A stretch of DNA of 64,000 bases, taken from positions 1-64,000 of the forward strand of contig JAJXWV010000030.1 of NCBI GenBank assembly GCA_021781455.1, written 5' to 3'. Numbering within the stretch: the first letter of the stretch is position 1; each line of letters starts with the position of its first letter. The position numbers and the translations under genes were made by a program. This DNA comes from Acidobacteriota bacterium (GTDB lineage: Bacteria; Acidobacteriota; Thermoanaerobaculia; Gp7-AA8). This document shows positions 50,678 to 58,628 of this stretch, in pieces. The notes below the pieces were generated by a model. That model did not search any database and was not told the DNA's origin. It saw nothing but the letters and a program-made list of their open reading frames with translations.

Positions 50678-52570
50678 CTACGCCAGTTTTCGGATGTCTT
50701 CCTCCAGCTGCTCGGGGCTCGGCATCAGGGGCTCGACCAGCGGGCCCTTGAACCAGTCGTACTCGCCCTCGAGGAAGTTCAAGACGAGCTTGTACGCCGC
50801 GTCGTCGTAGTCGGTGAAGAGGAAGCGGAAGTTGGTCTCGATGCGCATCTCCGCCTCGCGGCAGAAGACGTCGGCGAGATCCATGGCGTTCTGGTTGCCC
50901 TTCCTGGCCAGCATCATGGCGTAGCTGATCGAGGCCGCCATTGCGAACAGGTCCGTGCCGATGTCGACGATGCGGAAGAGCACCATCTGCTTCCGCTCCA
51001 GCCTGGCCTGGTATCGCATCATGGCGTGAAAGATCGACCGCGCCAGGTGCCGTGAGTTGCGCTCGACGAAGCGCATGTGCGTGGCCAGTTTCCCGAGCTC
51101 CGCGAACTTCGGATAGCGGCTCCAGCCGAGGTATTTCGACGGATACCAGGCCGCGTAATGAGCGCCTGCTTTGGCCGCGGCGGAGAGCTTCTCGCGGGTC
51201 GGCGTTTCGGGCTGGAGGATCTTGAAGCCGCGCTTCATGTGCGGATCGACGGCCTCGCGGGCGATGAAGAGATGCTGAATCTCGCTCGTTCCTTCGAAGA
51301 TGCGGTTGATGCGCATGTCGCGCATGATCCGCTCGACCGGATAGCCCTTCTCGCCGCGTCCCCGCAGCGATTCGGCCGTTTCGTACCCACGGCCGCCACG
51401 GATCTGCACGAGGTGGTCGATGCACTGCCAGGCCACCTCCGTGTTGAACAGCTTGGCCATGGCCGCTTCGAGCCGCAGGTCGACCTTGCCGCGATCGGCG
51501 AGGCCGGAGGTCAGCCACACGATCGCCTCCATGGCGAAGGTGTGCGAAGCCATCCAGGCGATCTTCGCCGCCACCGCTTCGTGCTTCCCGATCGGCAGAC
51601 CCCACTGCACGCGCTCGTTGGCCCACTCCTGTGCGATCTCCAGCATTCGCCGGCCACTGGCCGCACAGCCGGCGGGAATGGTCAGCCGGCCGGTGTTCAG
51701 CGTGATCAGCGCGAGCTTCAGGCCGAGGCCTTCACCCCACAGCAGGTTCTCGTTCGGAACGTAGACGTCCTTGAACCGGAGCAGGCCGTTGCCGATGCCG
51801 CGCAGCCCCATGAACTGGCAGCGGTGCTCGACGGAAAATCCCGGCGTGCTGGTCTCCACGATGAAGGCGGTGATCTGTTTCTTTTCCTTTCCCTTCACCA
51901 TCTTCGGCGGCGTCTGGGCCATCACTACGATGAGCTCGGCCTGCGTCCCGTTGGTGCACCAGAGCTTCTCGCCATTGATGATCCAGCCCTTGCCGTCCGG
52001 CGATCTGACCGCCGTCGTCTGCATCTTCGCCGGATCGGAACCGACGCCCGGCTCAGTCAGGGCAAACGCCGAGATGGCGCCGTTGGCGAGGCGCGGCAGG
52101 TACCTCTTCTTCTGTTCTTCGGTGCCGAAGAGCTTGAGCGGCTGCGGCACGCCGATGGACTGGTGCGCAGACAGCCAAGCCACGCTCGAGCCGCACCAGG
52201 TGGCCACCAGACCGATGGCGCGGTTGTAGTTGGTGGCGCTGAATCCGAGGCCGCCGTACTCCTTCGGGATCTTCATGCCCCAGGCGCCGAGCTTCTTGAA
52301 TCCGGCGAAGAGCTCGCGCGGGTACTCGCCCGTCCGGTCGATCTCGTCAGCGTCGACGTTCTCCGCGAGGAAACGCTCGAGCTTCTGGAGAAAGTCGTCG
52401 GCCTCCGCCTTGTCCTGGGGAGGCTGTTCGGGGAAGGGGTAGATCAGATCGAGGTTGAGCTTGCCGAGGAAAAGATCGCCGACAAACGACGGCTTTTCCC
52501 ACTCGGTCTGACGGGACGCTTCGGCGACCTCCATCGCCTCCACGGCGCCCTGGGTCTTGACTTCAGCCAT
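50678..52570 (-). CDS. Acyl-CoA dehydrogenase, long form
   Basis: The 630-aa flavoenzyme has ACAD core residues about 60-440: FALTEPGVGSDPAKMQTTAV, WIINGEKLWCTNG, QFMGLRGIGNGLLRFKDVYV, QIRGGRGYETAESLRG and the catalytic-base/FAD loop MRDMRINRIFEGTSEIQHLF. An extra C-terminal domain (about 470-630) is like that of VLCAD-type or FadE-type enzymes. It oxidises long-chain acyl-CoA in fatty-acid beta-oxidation. ATG 52570 has GGAG 9 nt upstream. A FadR-type operator sits in its promoter at 52641. Confidence 0.93.
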   Translation of the reverse strand: MAEVKTQGAVEAMEVAEASRQTEWEKPSFVGDLFLGKLNLDLIYPFPEQPPQDKAEADDFLQKLERFLAENVDADEIDRTGEYPRELFAGFKKLGAWGMKIPKEYGGLGFSATNYNRAIGLVATWCGSSVAWLSAHQSIGVPQPLKLFGTEEQKKRYLPRLANGAISAFALTEPGVGSDPAKMQTTAVRSPDGKGWIINGEKLWCTNGTQAELIVVMAQTPPKMVKGKEKKQITAFIVETSTPGFSVEHRCQFMGLRGIGNGLLRFKDVYVPNENLLWGEGLGLKLALITLNTGRLTIPAGCAASGRRMLEIAQEWANERVQWGLPIGKHEAVAAKIAWMASHTFAMEAIVWLTSGLADRGKVDLRLEAAMAKLFNTEVAWQCIDHLVQIRGGRGYETAESLRGRGEKGYPVERIMRDMRINRIFEGTSEIQHLFIAREAVDPHMKRGFKILQPETPTREKLSAAAKAGAHYAAWYPSKYLGWSRYPKFAELGKLATHMRFVERNSRHLARSIFHAMMRYQARLERKQMVLFRIVDIGTDLFAMAASISYAMMLARKGNQNAMDLADVFCREAEMRIETNFRFLFTDYDDAAYKLVLNFLEGEYDWFKGPLVEPLMPSPEQLEEDIRKLA

Positions 52571-52636
52571 GGCTGAGACTCCTTTGGAGGGTTGCAGTTA
52601 CACGAACTGGTTTGTGCAATGTGATGAATGTCACGT

Positions 52637-52666
52637 AGTATGAATGAACGCTCATTCAGCAGTCAA
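52637..52666 (-). promoter_or_regulatory. FadR-type operator inside the promoter of the acyl-CoA dehydrogenase
   Basis: TGAATGAACGCTCATTCA (52641-52658) has perfect 7-bp arms TGAATGA/TCATTCA, the consensus of TetR-family fatty-acid regulators such as Bacillus FadR (TGAATGANTANTCATTCA). On the minus strand it is bracketed by TTGACT (52666-52661, -35) and CATACT (52642-52637, -10) at 18-bp spacing. A bound repressor would block RNA polymerase; long acyl-CoA should relieve it. No regulator gene is in the window. Confidence 0.75.
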
Positions 52667-52727
52667 GACTTGATGTTGCAATCGGACTGCCATGGACAGG
52701 CGTGCGAATGCCGGCGGGCGGGGTTAC

Positions 52728-52772
52728 GCGGTTGCGCGGTTGCGCGGTTGCGCGGTTGCGCGGTTGCGCGGT
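52728..52772. repeat. Octamer tandem repeat (GCGGTTGC)n
   Basis: Five perfect 8-bp copies and a partial one. It is part of the noncoding gap 52571-53002, which otherwise holds the operator and the next repeat. Confidence 0.92.
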
Positions 52773-52799
52773 CGAGGACCTTCATCGATCTCACGTTAA

Positions 52800-52884
52800 C
52801 CTCGCGACCTCGTGACCTCGCGACCTCGTGACCTCGTGACCTCGTGACCTCGCGACCTCGCGACCTCGCGACCTCGCGATCTCG
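52800..52884. repeat. Octamer tandem repeat (ACCTCGTG/ACCTCGCG)n
   Basis: About ten copies of an 8-bp unit alternating T and C at position 7. The same unit appears at 53718-53765. Confidence 0.92.
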
Positions 52885-53002
52885 TAAAAGCACAACATGG
52901 TGACATTCGCGTCCACGCTGTGCTTCGCGCGTAGACTTTGCACTCCCGGCGAGAGACCCCGCTGTCACGTTTCTCGGCGCCGGCGATCGAAAGGGTGAGC
53001 GC

Positions 53003-53692
53003 ATGAAATCCGCGAAGTCGGAAGAAGGCGGTGAATCAGTGGTCCTGGCAGAAGTCGAAGCAATCGTCAACGATCGAGGCCTCCTCACCGGACCGCGTCC
53101 GACCGTCGATCGCGAAAAGCTTCAGCATCACCTGCGCGAGGTGCTGCGCCTGCTCCACGTCGACCTTCAGGACGAGAATCTCCTCGACACTCCCCGCCGC
53201 TGGTCGGAGTCGCTGGTCACGCTGACGAGCGGGTACGACTACACCGATGTCCGGAAACTGACCACGCTGTTCCGCAAGGCCTGCTCGGCCGCCGACGTGA
53301 ACTGCCAGAACATGGTCGTCATCGGCGGCACCTACAAGACTCTCTGCGCGCACCACATCCTGCCGTTCTTCGGGCAGTTCATCATCGGCTACATCCCCGA
53401 GACGATGATCATCGGCGCCTCCAAGATTCCGCGCATCGTGGAAGTGCACATGCGCAGACTGCAGTCGCAGGAACACCTGGCCCACGACGTGGCCGACACG
53501 GTGGAAAAGATCCTCGAGCCCCGCGGCCTGGCCGTCTGGATGGGCGGCGTTCACATGTGCATGATCATGCGAGGCGTCGAGCAGGAATCATCGTTCATGG
53601 AGACCAACGTCCTGCGCGGCGAGTTCCTCAACGACGAGCGCACCCGCGACGAGTTCATGTCGATCGTGAACCGGCGTGGAAAACGGGATTGA
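53003..53692 (+). CDS. folE: GTP cyclohydrolase I
   Basis: The 229-aa enzyme makes dihydroneopterin triphosphate from GTP for folate or pterin synthesis. Zinc ligands are Cys and His in TLCAHHILPFFGQF (about 113-116) and Cys in GVHMCMIMRGV (about 183). GASKIPRIVEVHMRRLQSQE carries the GTP-binding residues. AHHILPF instead of EHHLLPF and the Met-rich MCMIMRG are slight departures from the E. coli form but keep all ligands. The N-terminal extension of about 30 residues is variable. Confidence 0.95.
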   Translation: MKSAKSEEGGESVVLAEVEAIVNDRGLLTGPRPTVDREKLQHHLREVLRLLHVDLQDENLLDTPRRWSESLVTLTSGYDYTDVRKLTTLFRKACSAADVNCQNMVVIGGTYKTLCAHHILPFFGQFIIGYIPETMIIGASKIPRIVEVHMRRLQSQEHLAHDVADTVEKILEPRGLAVWMGGVHMCMIMRGVEQESSFMETNVLRGEFLNDERTRDEFMSIVNRRGKRD

Positions 53693-53694
53693 AG

Positions 53695-53766
53695 TCCTGA
53701 GTCCTGAGTCGACGGGATTGAAGGTCACGAGGTCACGAGGTCGGTCACCCATGACCTCGTGACCCG
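53695..53766. repeat. Short repeats: TGAGTCC units and octamer ACCTCGTG/CACGAGGT inverted
   Basis: GTCCTGAGTCC follows folE. GGTCACGAGGTCACGAGG then inverts to TGACCTCGTGACC. The right arm encodes the last residues and stop of the Spy-like gene at 53745. Confidence 0.8.
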
Positions 53767-54032
53767 TTTCGCACTCCGCGACCTGCCCCCTGTCTCAGCT
53801 GACGGTATTCGGCGACCTCAGCCCGGAACGAGGAGTACAGCGCCTGATTCTGCTGTCGATCCGCCTGCCGGATGGCCCGGATCTGCTGTTTCTGGTCGGC
53901 AGAGAGGTTGAGCCTTGCGAACGCGGCTCGCGCGCCGCGGGCGTGGAGGCGGGCGGGAGCCGCTGCGCCCTGCGCGAACGCGACCGGTACGAAGCTGACG
54001 GTCAGCGCAACCGCCGTGAGGAACTTTTTCAT
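53745..54032 (-). CDS. Small Spy/CpxP-like periplasmic protein
   Basis: The 95-aa protein has a signal peptide (KKFLTAVALTVSFVPVAFAQ). The mature part has LNLSADQKQQIRAIRQADRQ, the LTxxQ-type motif of Spy/CpxP metal and stress chaperones, but only one copy. The last residues (GSRGHG) are encoded by an octamer repeat, so the C-terminus seems modified. ATG 54032 has AGGAG 8 nt upstream. Stress control is not visible. Confidence 0.75.
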   Translation of the reverse strand: MKKFLTAVALTVSFVPVAFAQGAAAPARLHARGARAAFARLNLSADQKQQIRAIRQADRQQNQALYSSFRAEVAEYRQLRQGAGRGVRNGSRGHG

Positions 54033-54123
54033 CGGTTTTTCTCCTTTGGACGATGTGGCGTACGGAAACCCTGCTGCCGGCACGAAACGTTGAGCGGCCT
54101 CCGCCCGTACGAATAAACGAGCA

Positions 54124-54789
54124 ATGAATACCAAGAAAATCTTCTACGAGGTCCGGGTCTTCCTTGTGATGCTGATCGTCATCAGCTCCCTCCGCTCCGC
54201 GCTCGCCGACTGGAACGATGTGCCGACCGGGTCGATGAAGCCGACGATCCAGGAAGGCGACCGCGTCGTGGTCAACAAGCTGGCGTACGACCTCAAGGTT
54301 CCGTTTACAACGATCGAGATCGCCAAGTGGGGCAACCCGAAGCGCGGAGACATCGTGGTGCTCTTCTCGCCCGCCGATGGCGTTCGCCTCGTCAAACGGG
54401 TGGTCGCGCTGCCGGGCGACAAACTGGCCATGGTCAACAACCAGCTCTTCGTCAACGACGTGCCGGTGCCGATCTCAAAGCCGCGCGGCCCGATAACCGA
54501 CGATGAGCAGGGCGTCACCTTCATCGCCGACGAGATGCTCGCCGGCCGCGATCACGAGGTCATGTTCACGCCGCAGATCGCCGCTCTCCGCTCGTTCGGT
54601 CCGCTCGAGGTGCCGCCCGGCAAGTACTTCGTCATGGGCGACAACCGGGACAACAGCAACGACAGCCGCTACATCGGATTCATCGACCGCGACCGCATCG
54701 TCGGCAGGGCGATGGCCGTGGCCTTTTCCATCGACCATGCTCATCACTGGATGCCGCGCTTCGACCGTTTCTTCACGAAGCTGAACTGA
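54124..54789 (+). CDS. lepB: Signal peptidase I
   Basis: The 221-aa protein has one N-terminal TM region (about 8-28). Catalytic Ser lies in VPTGSMKPTIQEGDRVVVNK, and the general base Lys in GVRLVKRVVALPGDKL. The box E MGDNRDNSNDSR is followed by RIVGRAMAVAFSID. It cleaves secretory signal peptides at the outer face of the inner membrane. ATG 54124 opens the family sequence. Confidence 0.95.
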   Translation: MNTKKIFYEVRVFLVMLIVISSLRSALADWNDVPTGSMKPTIQEGDRVVVNKLAYDLKVPFTTIEIAKWGNPKRGDIVVLFSPADGVRLVKRVVALPGDKLAMVNNQLFVNDVPVPISKPRGPITDDEQGVTFIADEMLAGRDHEVMFTPQIAALRSFGPLEVPPGKYFVMGDNRDNSNDSRYIGFIDRDRIVGRAMAVAFSIDHAHHWMPRFDRFFTKLN

Positions 54790-54930
54790 GATCGCAGGTC
54801 ACGGATCGCAGGTCACAGATCGCAGATCGCAGGTCAATGGGAGCAGTGCAGACAGAACAGTAGCGCCGGAAACCGCTGGGACAGCGTTGCCTGCGATCTG
54901 CCATCTGCGATCTCCCTCTGGCATCGATCC
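54788..54930. repeat. Heptamer-type repeat (GATCGCAGGTCACA units)
   Basis: GATCGCAGGTCAC repeats with 7/14-bp periodicity after lepB. CTGCGATCTGCC and GCGATCTCC run in opposite orientation at 54891-54915, giving a palindromic layout before the lipoprotein gene. Confidence 0.75.
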
Positions 54931-54953
54931 TGCGAAATCGATCGCAGGCGGCC

Positions 54954-55520
54954 ATGAAAACGACCTCAGGAATCCTCGCTGCCGCGTGCGTGCTGGCGAT
55001 GGCGTGCCGCGGCAACGGCAATCTCACGCGGAAGAACCAGCAATACGACGTCGTCCAGGAAGGCTCGGCGAACGGCGTCACCTCGACCATCAACGCCCCG
55101 GGCGAAACGGCGCCTCCGGTCGACAACACGCCGATCACCGGAACCGGACCGAACGCGGACACGACGACCGCGTTTACCCTTCCGACAGCGACCGAGGGCG
55201 CACCCACCGGACCCGGCAATCTGGCGGGAACCCTTCCGACTTCCGACTCCAGCGGCCGGATGAGCAGCGGGATGCTCACCGTCCCGGCCTCGCCCGCGCC
55301 ACGGACGACGACCGCCGTGGTCCGACCGCGACCGAGCCAGACGACGCGAACAACACAGACGCCGCCGACACCGCCTCCGCAACAGGCGCCGCCGGCCCCC
55401 ACGACGGCAACCGCTGAGCCGCAACCGCCACCGACAAATACGGCCGTGACCAGCACGACTACCACATCGACCGACACGCAGCCGCCCCCACCGCCGCCGC
55501 CTCCCCCCCCCAGCGGGTAA
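54954..55520 (+). CDS. Pro/Thr-rich lipoprotein
   Basis: The 188-aa protein has a signal peptide with lipobox VLAMAC (Cys about 18). The mature chain is almost entirely low-complexity Thr, Pro, Ala and Ser and ends in a run of about ten Pro plus Ser-Gly. It is probably an extended spacer or surface protein. The TAA stop is contributed by the repeat unit GGGTAAC (55518), so the C-terminus is set by intergenic repeat DNA. No family is recognised. Confidence 0.65.
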   Translation: MKTTSGILAAACVLAMACRGNGNLTRKNQQYDVVQEGSANGVTSTINAPGETAPPVDNTPITGTGPNADTTTAFTLPTATEGAPTGPGNLAGTLPTSDSSGRMSSGMLTVPASPAPRTTTAVVRPRPSQTTRTTQTPPTPPPQQAPPAPTTATAEPQPPPTNTAVTSTTTTSTDTQPPPPPPPPPPSG

Positions 55521-55615
55521 CGGATAGCGGGTAGCGGGTAGGAAGAGGCGTCCTGCGCGCTGCCCGCTACCCGCTACCCGCTACTCGCTACTCGCTACTC
55601 GCTACCCGCTTTCGT
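55518..55615. repeat. Heptamer repeat (GGGTAGC / GCTACCC, GCTACTC)n
   Basis: GGGTAAC-GGATAGC-GGGTAGC on the left and CCGCTACCCGCTACTCGCTACTC on the right are opposite orientations of the same 7-bp unit found at 15571. It extends to the glyQ promoter. Confidence 0.9.
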
Positions 55616-55620
55616 TCCGC

Positions 55621-55626
55621 TATCAT
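55621..55626 (+). promoter_or_regulatory. -10 box TATCAT of glyQ
   Basis: TATCAT ends 9 nt before ATG 55636. No ribosome site is seen, and a leaderless message is likely. The -35 position falls into repeat DNA. Confidence 0.45.
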
Positions 55627-55635
55627 TCGCCTCCC

Positions 55636-56550
55636 ATGCCGCGGGTCACGTTTCAGTCGCTGATTCTCACCCTCCAGAAGTTCTGGGCGGATCGTGGATG
55701 CATGATCGAGACGCCGCTCGACATCGAGGTCGGCGCCGGCACCATGCATCCGGCAACGTTCCTTCGCGTTCTCGGTCCTGAGCCGTGGAACGTCGGATAT
55801 GTCCAGCCGTCGCGCCGTCCCGCCGACGGGCGTTACGGTGACAATCCCTTCCGGCTCGGCAAGCACTACCAGTTTCAAGTCATCCTCAAGCCGTCGCCTC
55901 TCGACGTGCAGGACCTCTATCTCGACTCGCTGCGCGCGCTGGGCCTCGACCTCACGCGCCACGACATCCGCTTCGAAGAGGACAACTGGGAAGCACCGAC
56001 CCTCGGCGCCTGGGGCGTCGGCTGGCAGATCCTCCTCGACGGGATGGAAATCACGCAGTTCACCTACTTCCAGCAGGCCGGCGGGATCGATCTGGCACCG
56101 ATGTCGGCGGAGATCACGTACGGCCTGGAGCGGCTGACGATGTTCCTGTCCCGCCAGAGCTCGATCTTCGACATCGAGTGGGGTGCAGGCTTCGGCTACG
56201 GGCCGGTGCGGAAGCAGGAGGAGTACGAGTTCTCGAAGTACTACTTCGAAGTGGCCGACATCGATCTGCACTGGAAGCTCTTCGACCAGTACGAAGGCGA
56301 AGCGAAGCGCTGTCTGGAAGCGCGGCTCGTTCTTCCGGCGTATGACTGGACCCTGAAGTGCTCGCATGCGTTCAACACGCTCGACGCACGGGGCGCGATC
56401 TCGGTGACGGAGCGGGTCGGGGTGATCAAGCGCGTCCGCGACCTGGCGGTCCGTTGTGCGCAGCAGTACCTGGAGTCGCGACGTGAGCTCGGCTTTCCGC
56501 TGCTGCCTGAAAGCGAGCGCGCGGCGCTTCCGCAGGAGGCAGCCCGCTGA
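55636..56550 (+). CDS. glyQ: Glycine--tRNA ligase alpha subunit
   Basis: The 304-aa catalytic subunit has [60 protein letters not shown] and [20 protein letters not shown]. It is the bacterial alpha2beta2 type. Its stop overlaps the glyS ATG by 1 nt. Confidence 0.97.
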   Translation: MPRVTFQSLILTLQKFWADRGCMIETPLDIEVGAGTMHPATFLRVLGPEPWNVGYVQPSRRPADGRYGDNPFRLGKHYQFQVILKPSPLDVQDLYLDSLRALGLDLTRHDIRFEEDNWEAPTLGAWGVGWQILLDGMEITQFTYFQQAGGIDLAPMSAEITYGLERLTMFLSRQSSIFDIEWGAGFGYGPVRKQEEYEFSKYYFEVADIDLHWKLFDQYEGEAKRCLEARLVLPAYDWTLKCSHAFNTLDARGAISVTERVGVIKRVRDLAVRCAQQYLESRRELGFPLLPESERAALPQEAAR

Positions 56551-58628
56551 TGGCCGAATATTTTTTCGAGCTGCTCACCGAAGAGATCCCGGCCTGGATG
56601 CACGAGGCAGCGCAGAAGACGGTGCAGGAGCGCCTGGCCCCCACGGTGCAGCAGTTAGGCGGCGATCCCGGCACGATTACCGTGACCTCGACGCCCCGCC
56701 GCATCGTCGTGTTCGTGCCGGAAATCCCGGAGCGCGAATCGGACCGGCAGCAGGAAGTGAAGGGGCCTCCGAAGAAAGTGGCCTTTGATGCTTCGGGCGC
56801 GCCGACACAGGCGTTGCTCGGATTCCTGAGGAAGAGCAACGCCGCCCTCGAGGATGTGGTCGACACCGGCGATTACGTGATGATCCGGCGCAACGTGGCC
56901 GGCCGGCCGGCGACGGAGGTCCTGGCCGAGCGGATTCCCGAGATCTTCGAATCTCTCCGCTGGCCGAAGATGATGCGCTGGGGCAAGGGCGAGTACTCGT
57001 ACATCCGCCCGATTCACTCGTTGATCTCGATGTACGGCGGGCAGCACCTGCCGCTCTCCATTTTCGGCGTGGCCTCCGGCACGTCGACGGTCGGCCATCG
57101 CACGCTCGCACCGGGTCGGATCGAGGTGACCTCGTTCAACGACTACGTGACCAAGCTCGAGCTGGCGCGGGTCGTCGTCGACGCCACGCGCCGCCGGCAC
57201 GTGATGGCCGAACGGGCGCGCGTGCTGGGGATGCAGGCTGGAGGTGCTCCAGCCCTCGACGTCTCGATCTGGTCGCAGTGGCAATACCTGACCGAATACC
57301 CGGGTATCGTCCGCGCGGAGTTCCGTCGCGACTATCTGGCCCTTCCGGAAGAAGTGCTCGTCACGGTGATGCGCGTCCACCAGAAGCAGCTCCCGATCCG
57401 CAGCGCCGACGAGAAGCTGACCAACTCGTTTCTGGCGGTGCTCGACAACGAGGGTGATCCCGACGGCAACGCCGCATACGGGAACTCGTTCGTGACGAAT
57501 GCCCGCTTCGCCGATGCGCAGTTCTTCTATGAGACCGACCGACGGAAGCCGCTGGAGGCACGTCTGGAGCAACTCGCGCACCTGCAGTTCCAGGAGAAGC
57601 TGGGCAACTATCTCGAGAAAACCCGGCGCATCGAGCGGATTGCTGCAGCGATCTGCAGGGAGGCGGGAGAGGAGCCTGCCGACGCGCTCGAAGCGGCGCG
57701 CCTCTGCAAGACAGACCTCGTCACCGAGATGGTGAAGGAGTTCACCGATCTGCAGGGAAAGATCGGCGGCATCTACGCACGCGAGGAAGGGAAGCCGGAG
57801 ATCGTCTGGCAGGCGATTTACGATCACTATCTTCCGGTCAACATTGACGACGAGCTGCCGCGGAACATCGCCGGCGCGATCGTCTCGCTCGCGGACAAAA
57901 TCGACACGCTGGCGGGGTTCTTCACCATCGGCCTGAAGCCGACCGGGTCACGCGACCCGTTCGCGTTGCGCCGGGCCGGACAGGGAGTCGTGCAGATCCT
58001 CCTGAATCGCGACAAGCGGCGGGTGTCGATCGGCATCGAGCGTCTGATCGACCTGGCGCTCGAGGCGCGGTCGGCGAAGACCGCTGCGGGCGTACGGGGC
58101 GATCTGCTGTCCTTCTTCTCCGAGCGCGTTCGCACACTGCTGGAGATGTCCCGCTACGGCTTCGCGTACGACGAGATTGCCGCGGCCATGGAAGCGGGAT
58201 GGGCCGCATCGCTGCCCGATCTGGTGGACCGGATCGAAGCGCTCAAGGCGCTGCGCGGCGAGGCAAACTTCCTCTCCATTCTCGATTCCGCGAAACGCAT
58301 CGAGAACATCACCGCGGGCCAGGCGTCGACAAAGGTGGAGGCCTCGCGACTCGAGCACGAGACCGAGAAGCGCCTGAACGAGCTTGCCGATGTCGTCACC
58401 GCTCAGATTGCAGAGCTCGTGGCTTCCCGTCACTACAGCGACGCCCTTCGCTCGTTCGCGGCCATGGCCCCGGAGCTCGAAAAGTTCTTCAACGACGTCA
58501 TGGTCATGGTCGATGATGAAGCGCTGCGGAAGAATCGCATGTCGCTGTTGCGAAAAATCGGCGGTGCCGTCTCGCAGATCGCGGACGTCACGAAAGTCGT
58601 GGTGGCCAGGCGCGACTATCGACCGTGA
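56550..58628 (+). CDS. glyS: Glycine--tRNA ligase beta subunit
   Basis: The 692-aa subunit starts [17 protein letters not shown] and contains GPPKKVAFD, FLAVLDNEGDPDGNAAYGNS, an HD-like core and ARLCKTDLVTEMVKEFTDLQ. The C-terminal anticodon-binding region ends with RMSLLRKIGGAVSQIADVTK. It forms the heterotetramer with GlyQ and is translationally coupled on both sides. Confidence 0.96.
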   Translation: MAEYFFELLTEEIPAWMHEAAQKTVQERLAPTVQQLGGDPGTITVTSTPRRIVVFVPEIPERESDRQQEVKGPPKKVAFDASGAPTQALLGFLRKSNAALEDVVDTGDYVMIRRNVAGRPATEVLAERIPEIFESLRWPKMMRWGKGEYSYIRPIHSLISMYGGQHLPLSIFGVASGTSTVGHRTLAPGRIEVTSFNDYVTKLELARVVVDATRRRHVMAERARVLGMQAGGAPALDVSIWSQWQYLTEYPGIVRAEFRRDYLALPEEVLVTVMRVHQKQLPIRSADEKLTNSFLAVLDNEGDPDGNAAYGNSFVTNARFADAQFFYETDRRKPLEARLEQLAHLQFQEKLGNYLEKTRRIERIAAAICREAGEEPADALEAARLCKTDLVTEMVKEFTDLQGKIGGIYAREEGKPEIVWQAIYDHYLPVNIDDELPRNIAGAIVSLADKIDTLAGFFTIGLKPTGSRDPFALRRAGQGVVQILLNRDKRRVSIGIERLIDLALEARSAKTAAGVRGDLLSFFSERVRTLLEMSRYGFAYDEIAAAMEAGWAASLPDLVDRIEALKALRGEANFLSILDSAKRIENITAGQASTKVEASRLEHETEKRLNELADVVTAQIAELVASRHYSDALRSFAAMAPELEKFFNDVMVMVDDEALRKNRMSLLRKIGGAVSQIADVTKVVVARRDYRP

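Noticed and set aside
52728-52884. Octamer arrays as regulator-binding sites (iterons) or an origin
   Set aside because: No dnaA, rep or DnaA-box pattern accompanies them, and the same type of arrays occurs in many unrelated gaps.
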